This document shows, piece by piece, positions 8,533-16,677 of a DNA stretch of 64,000 nt (its first letter is position 1; each line of letters starts with the position of its first letter). This DNA comes from an uncultured Flavobacteriales bacterium (lineage in GTDB: Bacteria > Bacteroidota > Bacteroidia > Flavobacteriales_G > Salibacteraceae). The position numbers were made by a program, and so were the translations under genes. The notes under the pieces are model-generated. The model worked only from the letters and a program-made list of their open reading frames with translations. It was not told the origin of the DNA and ran no database searches. Where the stretch lies: NCBI GenBank assembly GCA_905181855.1, contig CAJIZE010000005.1, positions 62,001 through 126,000 of the forward strand, given 5' to 3'.

Positions 8533-9944
8533 AATCCTAATTCAGTTAGCATTGATTCTACTAGCGTTTTTTGAGCCACTGGATCTTTGTCAAATTTGTA
8601 AAGCTGAATTGAATAAAAAATTTGATTGGTTGAGCCTCCAACACTTCGTTTAGCAGCAACCACTTTAGGTCCGGTCCAACCTGAAACGCCTCTTAATTGA
8701 GCCTCGTAAATTGGTGTTGCATCCTGTGTGGGGTTAAATGGAGATACACCAATAATTATATTGGTAGGACTTAATGAAGGAAATGTTAAATTATCTACAG
8801 GATAAATTACACTATCACTCATTATCCTTGCATGACCATTGCTTGTTGAAATACTGTCAATAGGAAAAACTTCAGAAATAGCGGAAATGTCATCACCCAA
8901 TGAAAAGGAAGTTGTCACAAAAGCTTTGCCGCGATCATTAAAAAAGGTTTGTAAGCTTGGCGCCATAAAATCAAGAAGAAGCCCACTTTGTTGATTGTAT
9001 GAATTTGTAAAAACATTCGCATCTGCATGAATGAATAGATACTTGTATTGTTCTATAATTAAGCTAAAAGTAGGTTCCCAAAATTTGGGTTGCTTTTCAG
9101 CAATTTGGTAATTTAAGAAGTCATAAGATTGACTAGACAAAAGGTTTTTGTAAGTTCCAGTAACCAAATCATCTTGGCCTGAAATAAACAACAAATCAGA
9201 GCTAGACTTTGATGAAATGAAAATCTCATTACTTGTATCTACTTTACTTTCAGCTCCGGCAAAATCAACTACTTTTAAATAAAAGGTGTTGATTCCGTTG
9301 TTGTTAAAGTCATCGATTAAATCAGTACTATATTTCCCGTTATAATGAACCTTAGCATCAGTAATACCATTTGTTTCAACAGTATTGCTAATTACAGATA
9401 TTAAACTTGCATTGGTCGGAATCTGGTACCAAGTACCATTATTAACTTTTAAAAATGCATTGGTTACCGTTTCGTTACCGTCATTATCGGTAGCAAGCCA
9501 ACTAAAAGTTGCTACTAAATGAATCGAATCTTCAGGCAACGATGTTTCTATAAACTTTACTGAAGGGGGTGTGTTTTTTAATGGAATTTTAAGATAGGCA
9601 GGTGTAGGGTCAACAACATCGAAATTATCTACAGATCTAATGTAAAAATCAATATCAGTTGTGTCAGATCCAACAGATAGTTCGAAAACAAAGGTGCTAT
9701 CTTGACTAGTTACAAAACCCCAATTAGTATTGTCTAACGATATTTCAAAACCTTTAATATATCCATCCTTATCTGTTCCAAACCAGCTTAATTCAACCTT
9801 TGAGTTTAACCGGTCATCACCTGACAAATTAATGGACTCAAAAACCAATTGCGTTTCTGGCGCAATATTGTCATGCTTTTCACCTTTTTTACAAGATGAA
9901 AATCCAACAGCTAAAATAAACAAGCAAACTAAATAGTGACGCAT
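8529..9944 (-). CDS. Lipoprotein with fibronectin-III-like domains
   Basis: 471 residues. Lipobox FSSC gives lipidated Cys18 (then KKGE). Two Ig/FN3-like beta sandwiches follow: APETQLVFESINLSGDDRLN with ELSWFGTDKDGYIKGFEISL (about 28-125), and TPPSVKFIETSLPEDS onward with FSWLATDNDGNETV (about 127-235). The C-terminal half (from about 245, DLLFISGQDDLVTG) looks like a flavodoxin/Rossmann-like fold of the kind seen in DUF-type periplasmic proteins. I know of no named family. It sits directly upstream of, and overlaps by 4 nt, the TonB receptor, so it is probably its surface or periplasmic partner. Confidence 0.72.
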   Translation of the reverse strand: MRHYLVCLFILAVGFSSCKKGEKHDNIAPETQLVFESINLSGDDRLNSKVELSWFGTDKDGYIKGFEISLDNTNWGFVTSQDSTFVFELSVGSDTTDIDFYIRSVDNFDVVDPTPAYLKIPLKNTPPSVKFIETSLPEDSIHLVATFSWLATDNDGNETVTNAFLKVNNGTWYQIPTNASLISVISNTVETNGITDAKVHYNGKYSTDLIDDFNNNGINTFYLKVVDFAGAESKVDTSNEIFISSKSSSDLLFISGQDDLVTGTYKNLLSSQSYDFLNYQIAEKQPKFWEPTFSLIIEQYKYLFIHADANVFTNSYNQQSGLLLDFMAPSLQTFFNDRGKAFVTTSFSLGDDISAISEVFPIDSISTSNGHARIMSDSVIYPVDNLTFPSLSPTNIIIGVSPFNPTQDATPIYEAQLRGVSGWTGPKVVAAKRSVGGSTNQIFYSIQLYKFDKDPVAQKTLVESMLTELGL

Positions 9945-9953
9945 TAAATAAAT

Positions 9954-9986
9954 GTTCTAGCTCGGCAATAATCACCGAACTAGAAC
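9954..9986 (-). terminator. Strong stem-loop between cargo gene and lipoprotein gene
   Basis: GTTCTAG (9954-9960) pairs with CTAGAAC (9980-9986), and inside it TCGG pairs with CCGA, around a 9-nt loop with one mismatch. It lies 8 nt after the stop of the 735-residue secreted protein and 9 nt before the ATG of the next gene. The T-run is poor on the minus strand, so partial termination, or protection of the upstream mRNA 3' end, is likelier than a full stop. Confidence 0.55.
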
Positions 9987-9994
9987 TTTAAAAT

Positions 9995-12202
9995 TTATTG
10001 AATAATAATTTTTTGAGTTTTCAATAATTGACCCTCTTTTGTTTTTAATTCAATTAGGTATAGGCCTTTATTAATGAATGAAACATCAAGGGTAGTAATT
10101 GGAAATGCACTGATTTTAGTGTAAACATTTTTACCAGTTACATCCAATATTTCAATTCCAAAAGTATTACTTTCTCCACCGATAGATCCAATATTTAATA
10201 CACCATTAGCTGGGTTTGGGAAAATGTTAAATTCATGATTGTAAATGTTTTGAACAGAACTTGTAGTATCCTTTACACAAGGAACAAAGCCTGATGGCTC
10301 CAACGAAACATTTAATCCATAGATATCTTCGTTGTTACGTGGTAACAATTTGTAATTGTTAAAGCTATAATAATACATACCTGAAATAGAATCCATGGTC
10401 ATGTTAGCGTCGGTAATTACGGTATCAACTTCCATTTGACCATCGTTATCATAGTAATAAGCATCTGTAACCAATGAAACGTGCAATGAAGCAAAAGATG
10501 ATCCTGATTGACGACCAGCCAAAACTCTCATGTTTGTTGAAGCACCTTGAGTTCCAACTTCATATTCTCCGAAACCTGCATCAGGGTTGTTCATGTATAT
10601 CTGACCACCTGAAGGATCTTTAGCGACTACCAGCATGCTTTCATAAGCTTCGTGGTTAAGGTTTGCATCAGAAGGGTCAACTGCTGTTGCTGCAAGAATT
10701 TTAAAATTACCTGTTTTGGATACTTTAGTAACGCCAACTCTGGTGAAGCCAAAGTTTTCTTCAACTATTCCCTCAATAGTAACTTCATCACCTCTACAAA
10801 GAGCAATTAAATCAGGATTTCCAACACAGTTGATACCGGCAAATTCACTTGCACCTTGCTGTTGAACATAAATGTATCCAATATCTGAATTTTTAGCAGA
10901 AGCAGTAACATAACCTGTAAACTCAACACTTGCACCTAAGAAAGAGGAAAGGTCAGACCCTCCAAACGTTTTTTGAATATCAACTATTTCTAATCCATTG
11001 TCTCTTACCGTATAATGATAAACATTGGTAGTTGTTTGAGCAGAAGGGGTAAAAGGAGAAGTAGTAGTATTAGCAGCGTCGTCAGTTGCTTCAAGTATGT
11101 ACCTAACAACAGTTCCGTTAGCTTGAGCAGAAATACTAGCTTCGTATTTGTCGCCAGATGTATTTGTCATTGCAACACTAGTAAACGCAGAAACTGGGTC
11201 AGTTAAATTGTATGAGTACAAAAGGTTTGCAGAAACAACTGTACCATCAAAATCGGTAATGTTAGATGATATTGTAACTTGGTCAGAACTACCAGGCACA
11301 ACAACGTCTCTTTCAATATCGGCAATATTTGGAGGAGCTACACCAATGTTATAATCGGTAGAAAATGCAGGATCTAATTCATAACCTCGACCTGTAGGGT
11401 TTCCAGTACAACCGTTTTCAGAATGTATAACAAATCCTCTAACGTAAGTATACTGAGTTCCAATTGGAGGAGCCACGAAACTACCAGTTGTTGATGGCGA
11501 TTGTGGGTTTACGGTTTGATGAGATGGTAATTTTTGAGCTAAAAAACGATCCGAAAGGTTTAACAAATTTCCATTTGCATCAGATACGTCCATACTAACT
11601 CTGCTACCACCACTAAAATAATTTACAGCAACAACAGTAACGTTTTGCACTTCAATATAAGAACCTTCCCATTGCTCGCCAGTTTCAAGTATGTTAACTC
11701 TTTGGTCATCATTTAAATCGCCAACTGATACGACAACCGGGGTTGGAGCATTCATGCTACCTAAAACGGTAATTGCTGAAGAAGAAACTGGGGTTGCCTG
11801 AGTTTCGCCATCATAAGCACCTAAGGTTGCAGTAACACCGATAATATCACCGGCAACTAAGTTTTCAAATCCTGGGGTAGGATCTGAGGTTCCATCAATT
11901 ACTCCCATTAAATCCAAACCTCTAAAAGGTCCACCTGCACCATTATCTGCTGTATCTAATACAGAAACAAAAGGTCTTGACCCACCTGTAATAGAACCTG
12001 ATGCAACTTCTGATAGATTTCCATTAACAGCTACAACAGCTACAAAGTAGACTGTTTTATTTTGATATTGTGATGTATCTTCACATGCCTGAAGAGTTGC
12101 TTGGTTAACAAATTGTATGTCATAAACTGACACGGTATCTACTTGAGCAAAGCCTATTAGGCTTACAAGTGTAAAAGTTAAAAAGAATAATTGTTTTTTC
12201 AT
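9995..12202 (-). CDS. Secreted multidomain protein with T9SS type A sorting domain
   Basis: 735 residues. Signal peptide MKKQLFFLTFTLVSLIGFAQ. Two OB-fold-like beta regions are suggested: one near 20-160, and one near 415-500 (GASVEFTGYVTASAKNS with CRGDEVTIEGIVEENFGF), as in secreted nucleases and DUF5689-like proteins. An Ig-like part lies between (about 300-400). The last 75 residues, starting FNIFPNPANGVLNI and ending LKTQKIIIQ, are a textbook T9SS type A tail, so it is exported and then released or anchored at the surface. No catalytic nuclease motif was recognised. It follows the 720-residue gene by 47 nt. Confidence 0.82.
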   Translation of the reverse strand: MKKQLFFLTFTLVSLIGFAQVDTVSVYDIQFVNQATLQACEDTSQYQNKTVYFVAVVAVNGNLSEVASGSITGGSRPFVSVLDTADNGAGGPFRGLDLMGVIDGTSDPTPGFENLVAGDIIGVTATLGAYDGETQATPVSSSAITVLGSMNAPTPVVVSVGDLNDDQRVNILETGEQWEGSYIEVQNVTVVAVNYFSGGSRVSMDVSDANGNLLNLSDRFLAQKLPSHQTVNPQSPSTTGSFVAPPIGTQYTYVRGFVIHSENGCTGNPTGRGYELDPAFSTDYNIGVAPPNIADIERDVVVPGSSDQVTISSNITDFDGTVVSANLLYSYNLTDPVSAFTSVAMTNTSGDKYEASISAQANGTVVRYILEATDDAANTTTSPFTPSAQTTTNVYHYTVRDNGLEIVDIQKTFGGSDLSSFLGASVEFTGYVTASAKNSDIGYIYVQQQGASEFAGINCVGNPDLIALCRGDEVTIEGIVEENFGFTRVGVTKVSKTGNFKILAATAVDPSDANLNHEAYESMLVVAKDPSGGQIYMNNPDAGFGEYEVGTQGASTNMRVLAGRQSGSSFASLHVSLVTDAYYYDNDGQMEVDTVITDANMTMDSISGMYYYSFNNYKLLPRNNEDIYGLNVSLEPSGFVPCVKDTTSSVQNIYNHEFNIFPNPANGVLNIGSIGGESNTFGIEILDVTGKNVYTKISAFPITTLDVSFINKGLYLIELKTKEGQLLKTQKIIIQ

Positions 12203-12249
12203 AAGTATAAGTGTTTGTGGATAATAGGGTTTTGTTTTTCTTTTTTTAA

Positions 12250-14412
12250 TTATTTAATTACTACAAATTTTCCTTTGGTTATCTTTCCTGTTTCTAAATC
12301 TTCAACCGAAAAGAGGTAGATGCCCCTAGCAATAATTTGGGTATCAGAACTTAATAAATCCCAAGCATGTTCACCGCCTGAGAAAATGTTTTCTTCAGCA
12401 TTTTCACTTCCAAATGTTGAAAACCACCTTGTGTCGTCTCCATTGTATTCTGAATCGTGGTAAATTTCATCAATAAAATCACCTGCTGCTGTAAAAACTC
12501 TAATGATACAATTGGCCGGCAAGTTAGCAAACATTAATTTTCTGCTTTCTTCTTGGAAATTAGAAATGCCTTCCCAAGCTGCTCCGGCATAATAAGGGCT
12601 TGGGTAAGCAAAAGGAGGGTTTTTGTCCGTTTCGGTGTTAGCTATGGTGCCAGGAAAAACCCTAAAGTTGTTACTTAAAAGTGTAGACTCTAATGGTTCT
12701 AAATTGCTTTCAGGGTTTCCTCGGTCAAATGCACTTACTGAAATTGCATATTGCCATCCGTTGAGTAGATTTTTTACGCTGTACTTATAAAAAAATGTAT
12801 CTCCTTCAATTACTTCTGGTGTTGCCAGTTTTACACTTTTAAAACCAATTTCTTTGAAATACCCGTTGCCCTTAATGTCGAACTCTGCAATTTTTACTAA
12901 ATCTTCAGAAAGATTAGGAACGGTCGTAACATCAAACCCAAGTTTAGTCATGTAAATTCTATATCCCTCAAAATCTTGTTCTTGAGTTATTGGGTCAATA
13001 GATGATTCGCTATTGTTGCCCCAATAAACATCAATTTTGTTGGTATCAGCAAAAACTTTTGTTTTAGGTATATCCGGAGGCGTCGGCAATATGTATCTGG
13101 TTATTTTTCCATCTTGATCCAAATCTTCTCCTTCGTCGAGCTTACCGTTAAAGTTTGAATCCTCACCATTGTATGCCGTTTGTGCCCATTCTGCATTTTC
13201 AATTAAATTTTTTCGTTGAATTTTGTTGTTGTCACTATTAGGGTTTCCATCACTGTTCTTTTTAGCATAAACAAAACCATAAGCAACCTTTATAGTATCA
13301 CCCGGTGCCATGTCGGCAAAGGGGCCAACTGACAATAAGTCACTTCTGTTACCGGCACCGTTAATTTCGGCTTGGATATCTGTATCAATTCCGTTAACGC
13401 ATAATGGGTCGGAAGGGGTCAGCCAACATGGTTCATCGTTCAATCCACTTGTCATTTTTGAATAGCGTTGTTGATCAGTGCTTGGTAAAAAGTACAAAGC
13501 ATTCGAGGTATTGTTAAACTCCCAAGCCGAATAATGAGACTTGAAATCGTCATTAAATTGGCCCGTGTTTGAAAGTGTATCAATTGATGGATGTCTGAAC
13601 CCTAACTTATCTTCACCTCCTAAAAACTTTTGTCCTGCGTAGCTCTCCGTGAAACCAATATCGCCCGAGTTATCATAACAATAGGCCAGGTTTAAACTAT
13701 CCATAAATCCATTTCCTCCTTTGTTGTAAAACGCTGCACCGCCAGTGCCAGTAGGAGTAACGTTTATGTTACGAACAACGGTGTTGGCCCAAAGAGCAAA
13801 ATATGGATTATTTATGGTAGCTGAGCCATCGTTAATTATTGTGTAATTTACAATAACAAAGAAATCGCTAAAACTGTAATTCCAATTGTAGCTTTCTTGA
13901 ATAACTCTAACATTTAAGGGGTTTATGTGGTTTTGAATCGGAATAGCCGTTCCAGGCACTTGAACGTTTTTGTCAGAAAATTCAGCTATGAAATCTTCAT
14001 GTGATATTGCTTTAGGATTGTATGCAGGGCTTTCGAAAAGAGAGCTTACATTGGTTAGTTTAGAGCCTGTTTCTGCCGTAAACTCAAATCCAGCTCTGCC
14101 AGGAGCGTAGCCTTGCGGTGCATCGTAGGCAGAAGTTGATATTATCTGTTGCCCACTAACTTCGCCTCCAAACCAAATGCCTGATTCGAATAAATGTTCA
14201 ATTCCAGAACCGGCAGGATATTCACCACTTTGGTCACTTGATCCATCTCGGTAGCCTCTAAAAGCATTGCCGTAAGTACCAACATTTGTAATAGTAATTC
14301 GAACATTTGACGCTGACGTTACCTGCTCGTCAAACGACTCATTTTGCGCTTTTACATTCGGGCTTAAAATGCCGAACAGTAAAATTGCTAAATAAAAATA
14401 ATACTTTGCCAA
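12250..14412 (-). CDS. Large secreted protein with EF-hand/dockerin-like segment and FlgD-like tail
   Basis: 720 residues starting with TTG (no ATG is available in the signal peptide AKYYFYLAILLFGILSPNVKAQ; an in-frame TAA lies a few codons upstream). Around residues 422-445 it reads DSNFNGKLDEGEDLDQDGKI, the D-x-N/D-x-N/D-G spacing of paired calcium loops. The C-terminal 100 residues (NLPANCIIRVFTAAGDFIDE ... ARGIYLFSVED ... GKFVVIK) resemble FlgD-Ig/T9SS-associated tails. The central part is unassigned. A strong promoter lies directly upstream, so this gene probably heads the envelope cluster. Export by T9SS is inferred, not certain: the tail is not the standard type A form. Confidence 0.72.
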   Translation of the reverse strand: MAKYYFYLAILLFGILSPNVKAQNESFDEQVTSASNVRITITNVGTYGNAFRGYRDGSSDQSGEYPAGSGIEHLFESGIWFGGEVSGQQIISTSAYDAPQGYAPGRAGFEFTAETGSKLTNVSSLFESPAYNPKAISHEDFIAEFSDKNVQVPGTAIPIQNHINPLNVRVIQESYNWNYSFSDFFVIVNYTIINDGSATINNPYFALWANTVVRNINVTPTGTGGAAFYNKGGNGFMDSLNLAYCYDNSGDIGFTESYAGQKFLGGEDKLGFRHPSIDTLSNTGQFNDDFKSHYSAWEFNNTSNALYFLPSTDQQRYSKMTSGLNDEPCWLTPSDPLCVNGIDTDIQAEINGAGNRSDLLSVGPFADMAPGDTIKVAYGFVYAKKNSDGNPNSDNNKIQRKNLIENAEWAQTAYNGEDSNFNGKLDEGEDLDQDGKITRYILPTPPDIPKTKVFADTNKIDVYWGNNSESSIDPITQEQDFEGYRIYMTKLGFDVTTVPNLSEDLVKIAEFDIKGNGYFKEIGFKSVKLATPEVIEGDTFFYKYSVKNLLNGWQYAISVSAFDRGNPESNLEPLESTLLSNNFRVFPGTIANTETDKNPPFAYPSPYYAGAAWEGISNFQEESRKLMFANLPANCIIRVFTAAGDFIDEIYHDSEYNGDDTRWFSTFGSENAEENIFSGGEHAWDLLSSDTQIIARGIYLFSVEDLETGKITKGKFVVIK

Positions 14413-14419
14413 TGTTCTG

Positions 14420-14448
14420 CGAAATTAGGATTCTTTCAACTTGTACAA
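14420..14448 (-). promoter_or_regulatory. Promoter of the envelope cluster (TTG-N18-TAATTTCG)
   Basis: On the minus strand TTG (14446-14448) is followed by 18 nt and TAATTTCG (14420-14427), a match to the Bacteroidota -33/-7 promoter. Transcription should begin within a base or two of 14412, so the TTG start codon would be at the very 5' end of the mRNA. Confidence 0.6.
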
Positions 14449-14460
14449 GCTTTAAATTTA

Positions 14461-14476
14461 GGTTAACTTATTAACC
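14461..14476. repeat. Inverted repeat upstream of the cluster promoter
   Basis: GGTTAA-CTTA-TTAACC, a perfect 6-bp-arm repeat. It lies just upstream of the -33 of the cluster promoter and 37 nt after the stop of the secreted nuclease gene. It could be a weak terminator or an operator; the arms are too short to decide. Confidence 0.4.
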
Positions 14477-14513
14477 TTTGTTTATTACTTTTATTTAGTC
14501 CATTGCTAATGGG

Positions 14514-15815
14514 TTACTTTTTAATGAATTTAGCACTAAAAATTTCCCCATTAGCGGATAAAGAATTTAAAAAGTACATTCCAGAATTTAGAGTTTGAAC
14601 ATCCACAATAAATTCTGAATTAACATTAAAGGTGAAGAGGCGTTTGGCTACCATTTTTCCATTAACATCGGTGACAGTTAGCTCGGTTTTACCAATACTT
14701 ACAGTTGACCTTATACTTAAAGTTTCTTGAACAACAGACTGAACAATCAAGTCAGGTGCTGACGCAGATGCTTCATCTATTCCTACTTCTATCTTTTTTA
14801 TCAAAAAATCTAGTTTCACGGGCAAGTGATCGCTTAAATTATAAAGCGCTGTATCAATACCGGCTGGAACCGAGTAGTTTTTTGGTGAGATGATAGATTC
14901 ATTAAACCTGTTACCATCTTGCCCAATAGCTTTGTATGAGTTGTTAATGTATTCAATATTTTTTGCTCCGTTCATAGTTGCCCCTGATCCAAGGATAAAA
15001 TCAAAACGATCGTCCATGCCGCCACCGGATAAACACCCGTTTGAAGTAACTCTGGTAGATTGAGTGTGGTAGTATTTGTAGCTAGCGTTGTTGTGCCAGT
15101 TTCCTATTTCGTCAATTGGATCCTCAAAATTGTAGTCGGATGAAGTCCAGTTAATTAAATTTTGAAAGCCCTGCTCTGCTGCATCGTAAACATTAAAATC
15201 ACCACACATGTATACATTACCTTTTATATCGTTGTTTTCAATGTACTCCATTACCGCTTTTGTTGCTAAATCACGTTGAGTTTCATCTGCAGTAGTAGAG
15301 CCAGCTTTTAGATGTGCCGAAACAACAGTAATAAATGTTGTGTCAGAACCGGGGCTTAATTTAGGGTCTTTATAATAGAGCGTATAAAAATCAATAACTC
15401 TTACAAGGTAGGTTCCATTCGATGATTGTGTTAAATAGTCTTGCTTTTTCAATTCAAAAACGTCTGAATCGTAAAAAAGCATGTTGACCAAATTGGAAGA
15501 ATTATTAGAATATCCACATTGTTTCCAAGAAGTTTCACCATCAACGTTAAGTGCGTTTTCGATTATTTTATTTGGGTTTGCGAAATTTGATCCGATTTCA
15601 TTACAGACTAATAGGTTTGGTTGAGCATATTGGATGATTTTTTTAAGAGCAGCATCTTTAACATTGGCGTCGTTATTACTGCCATTGCAAAAGTTTGATG
15701 TCTCTCTATAGAATGTTAAATTGTAGGTCATTAATGTTCCTGTTTGGTAATCTTGTGCTTGCAAATTCATACCAATCAGCAATATAAAAATTAATATATT
15801 TAAAGTAGTTTTCAT
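14514..15815 (-). CDS. Secreted endonuclease/exonuclease/phosphatase-fold protein with T9SS tail
   Basis: 433 residues from the ATG at 15815. A longer frame opens at 15875, but its first 20 codons lie upstream of a TAnnTTTG box, while Met at 15815 begins a good signal peptide (MKTTLNILIFILLIGMNLQAQ). The catalytic fold shows metal and active-site motifs: an early Glu in LLVCNEIGSN, GDFNVYDA (Asp/Asn), and the final SDHLPVKLDF (Asp-His). The last ~75 residues ending GMYFLNSLSANGEIFSAKFI are T9SS-like. It may cleave extracellular DNA or phosphoesters. The motifs support hydrolysis but not the exact substrate. Upstream of the cluster, probably separately transcribed. Confidence 0.85.
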   Translation of the reverse strand: MKTTLNILIFILLIGMNLQAQDYQTGTLMTYNLTFYRETSNFCNGSNNDANVKDAALKKIIQYAQPNLLVCNEIGSNFANPNKIIENALNVDGETSWKQCGYSNNSSNLVNMLFYDSDVFELKKQDYLTQSSNGTYLVRVIDFYTLYYKDPKLSPGSDTTFITVVSAHLKAGSTTADETQRDLATKAVMEYIENNDIKGNVYMCGDFNVYDAAEQGFQNLINWTSSDYNFEDPIDEIGNWHNNASYKYYHTQSTRVTSNGCLSGGGMDDRFDFILGSGATMNGAKNIEYINNSYKAIGQDGNRFNESIISPKNYSVPAGIDTALYNLSDHLPVKLDFLIKKIEVGIDEASASAPDLIVQSVVQETLSIRSTVSIGKTELTVTDVNGKMVAKRLFTFNVNSEFIVDVQTLNSGMYFLNSLSANGEIFSAKFIKK

Positions 15816-15851
15816 TTTAAAAAATTGAGGCCCAAAATTGCAGATTTTAAT

Positions 15852-15859
15852 CAAACTTA
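15852..15859 (-). promoter_or_regulatory. -7 element for the secreted nuclease gene
   Basis: TAAGTTTG on the minus strand, an exact TAnnTTTG. The predicted transcript start near 15845 lies inside the longer open frame, which supports translation from the ATG at 15815. Confidence 0.45.
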
Positions 15860-15943
15860 GCGGAGAAAATTTCATAAGCGATTATTTAATCGTTAAAACA
15901 ATTCAGTTTCACATTTTTTAAGAGTTTTGAAAACTGAAAAAAC

Positions 15944-15951
15944 TATATTCG
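15944..15951 (+). promoter_or_regulatory. -7 element for the polyprenol glycosyltransferase gene
   Basis: TATATTCG, a TAnnTTCG element, 17 nt before the GTG start at 15969. The same octamer occurs before the porin gene at 25974. Confidence 0.4.
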
Positions 15952-15968
15952 CTGCTCATTGTTGAAAA

Positions 15969-16673
15969 GTGATAGACCGTCTAGTAATTATTCCTACGTA
16001 CAACGAAAAAGAAAACATCGAAAAGATGGTGCGGAAGGTATTTTCGTTACCTAAAGAATTTCATCTTTTAATTATTGATGATGGCTCACCTGATGGAACA
16101 GCTGATATTGTAAAAAAACTTCAAAAAGAGTTTGAAGGGTTCCTACATATGGTTCAACGAACCGGTAAGCTTGGCTTAGGAACAGCGTATATAGCTGGTT
16201 TTAAATGGGGTATTGAAAAAGGGTATGAGTTTATTTTTGAAATGGACTGCGACTTTTCTCATAACCCAGATGATCTTGTTCGCTTGCACGATGCTTGTGA
16301 AGCTGGAGCAGACGTGGCTATTGGATCACGTTATTGTAAAGGCGGGCGCGTAAGCAACTGGCCTCTTGGCAGAATTATGATGAGCTATTTTGCGTCGGTT
16401 TATGTTCGGATTGTACTTTGGATGGATATTAAAGATACCACTGCGGGCTTTAAGTGTTACCGTCGTAAAGTTCTTGAAACCATTGCACTCGATGAAATAA
16501 GATTTGTTGGTTATGCTTTTCAGATTGAAATGAAATATAGATCTCTCAAAAGAGGATTTAAGTTGGTTGAAGTGCCCATTACTTTTGTGGATAGAATTGA
16601 AGGAGTTTCAAAAATGTCAACCAATATATTTAAGGAGGCTTTTATAGGGGTGCTCCAAATGCGATTTTCCTAG
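15969..16673 (+). CDS. Polyprenol monophosphomannose synthase-like glycosyltransferase (GT2)
   Basis: 234 residues from a GTG start; no ATG precedes the conserved RLVIIPTYNEKENIEKM. GT-A motifs: DDGSPDGTADIV near 35-45 and the metal-binding DCDFSHNPDD near 94-103, with the RIEGVSKMS segment near the end. These are the marks of DPM1-type enzymes, which move mannose (or glucose) from the nucleotide sugar to polyprenyl phosphate on the cytoplasmic face of the membrane. It lacks C-terminal membrane helices, as in soluble DPM1. Followed after 4 nt by dihydroorotase, a gene pairing common in Bacteroidota. Confidence 0.9.
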   Translation: MIDRLVIIPTYNEKENIEKMVRKVFSLPKEFHLLIIDDGSPDGTADIVKKLQKEFEGFLHMVQRTGKLGLGTAYIAGFKWGIEKGYEFIFEMDCDFSHNPDDLVRLHDACEAGADVAIGSRYCKGGRVSNWPLGRIMMSYFASVYVRIVLWMDIKDTTAGFKCYRRKVLETIALDEIRFVGYAFQIEMKYRSLKRGFKLVEVPITFVDRIEGVSKMSTNIFKEAFIGVLQMRFS

Positions 16674-16677
16674 AAAC

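Noticed and set aside
14514-14530. CCATT-GCT-AATGG stem (14500-14512) next to the nuclease stop as a terminator
   Set aside because: Five-base arms and no T-run on the minus strand; too weak to call.
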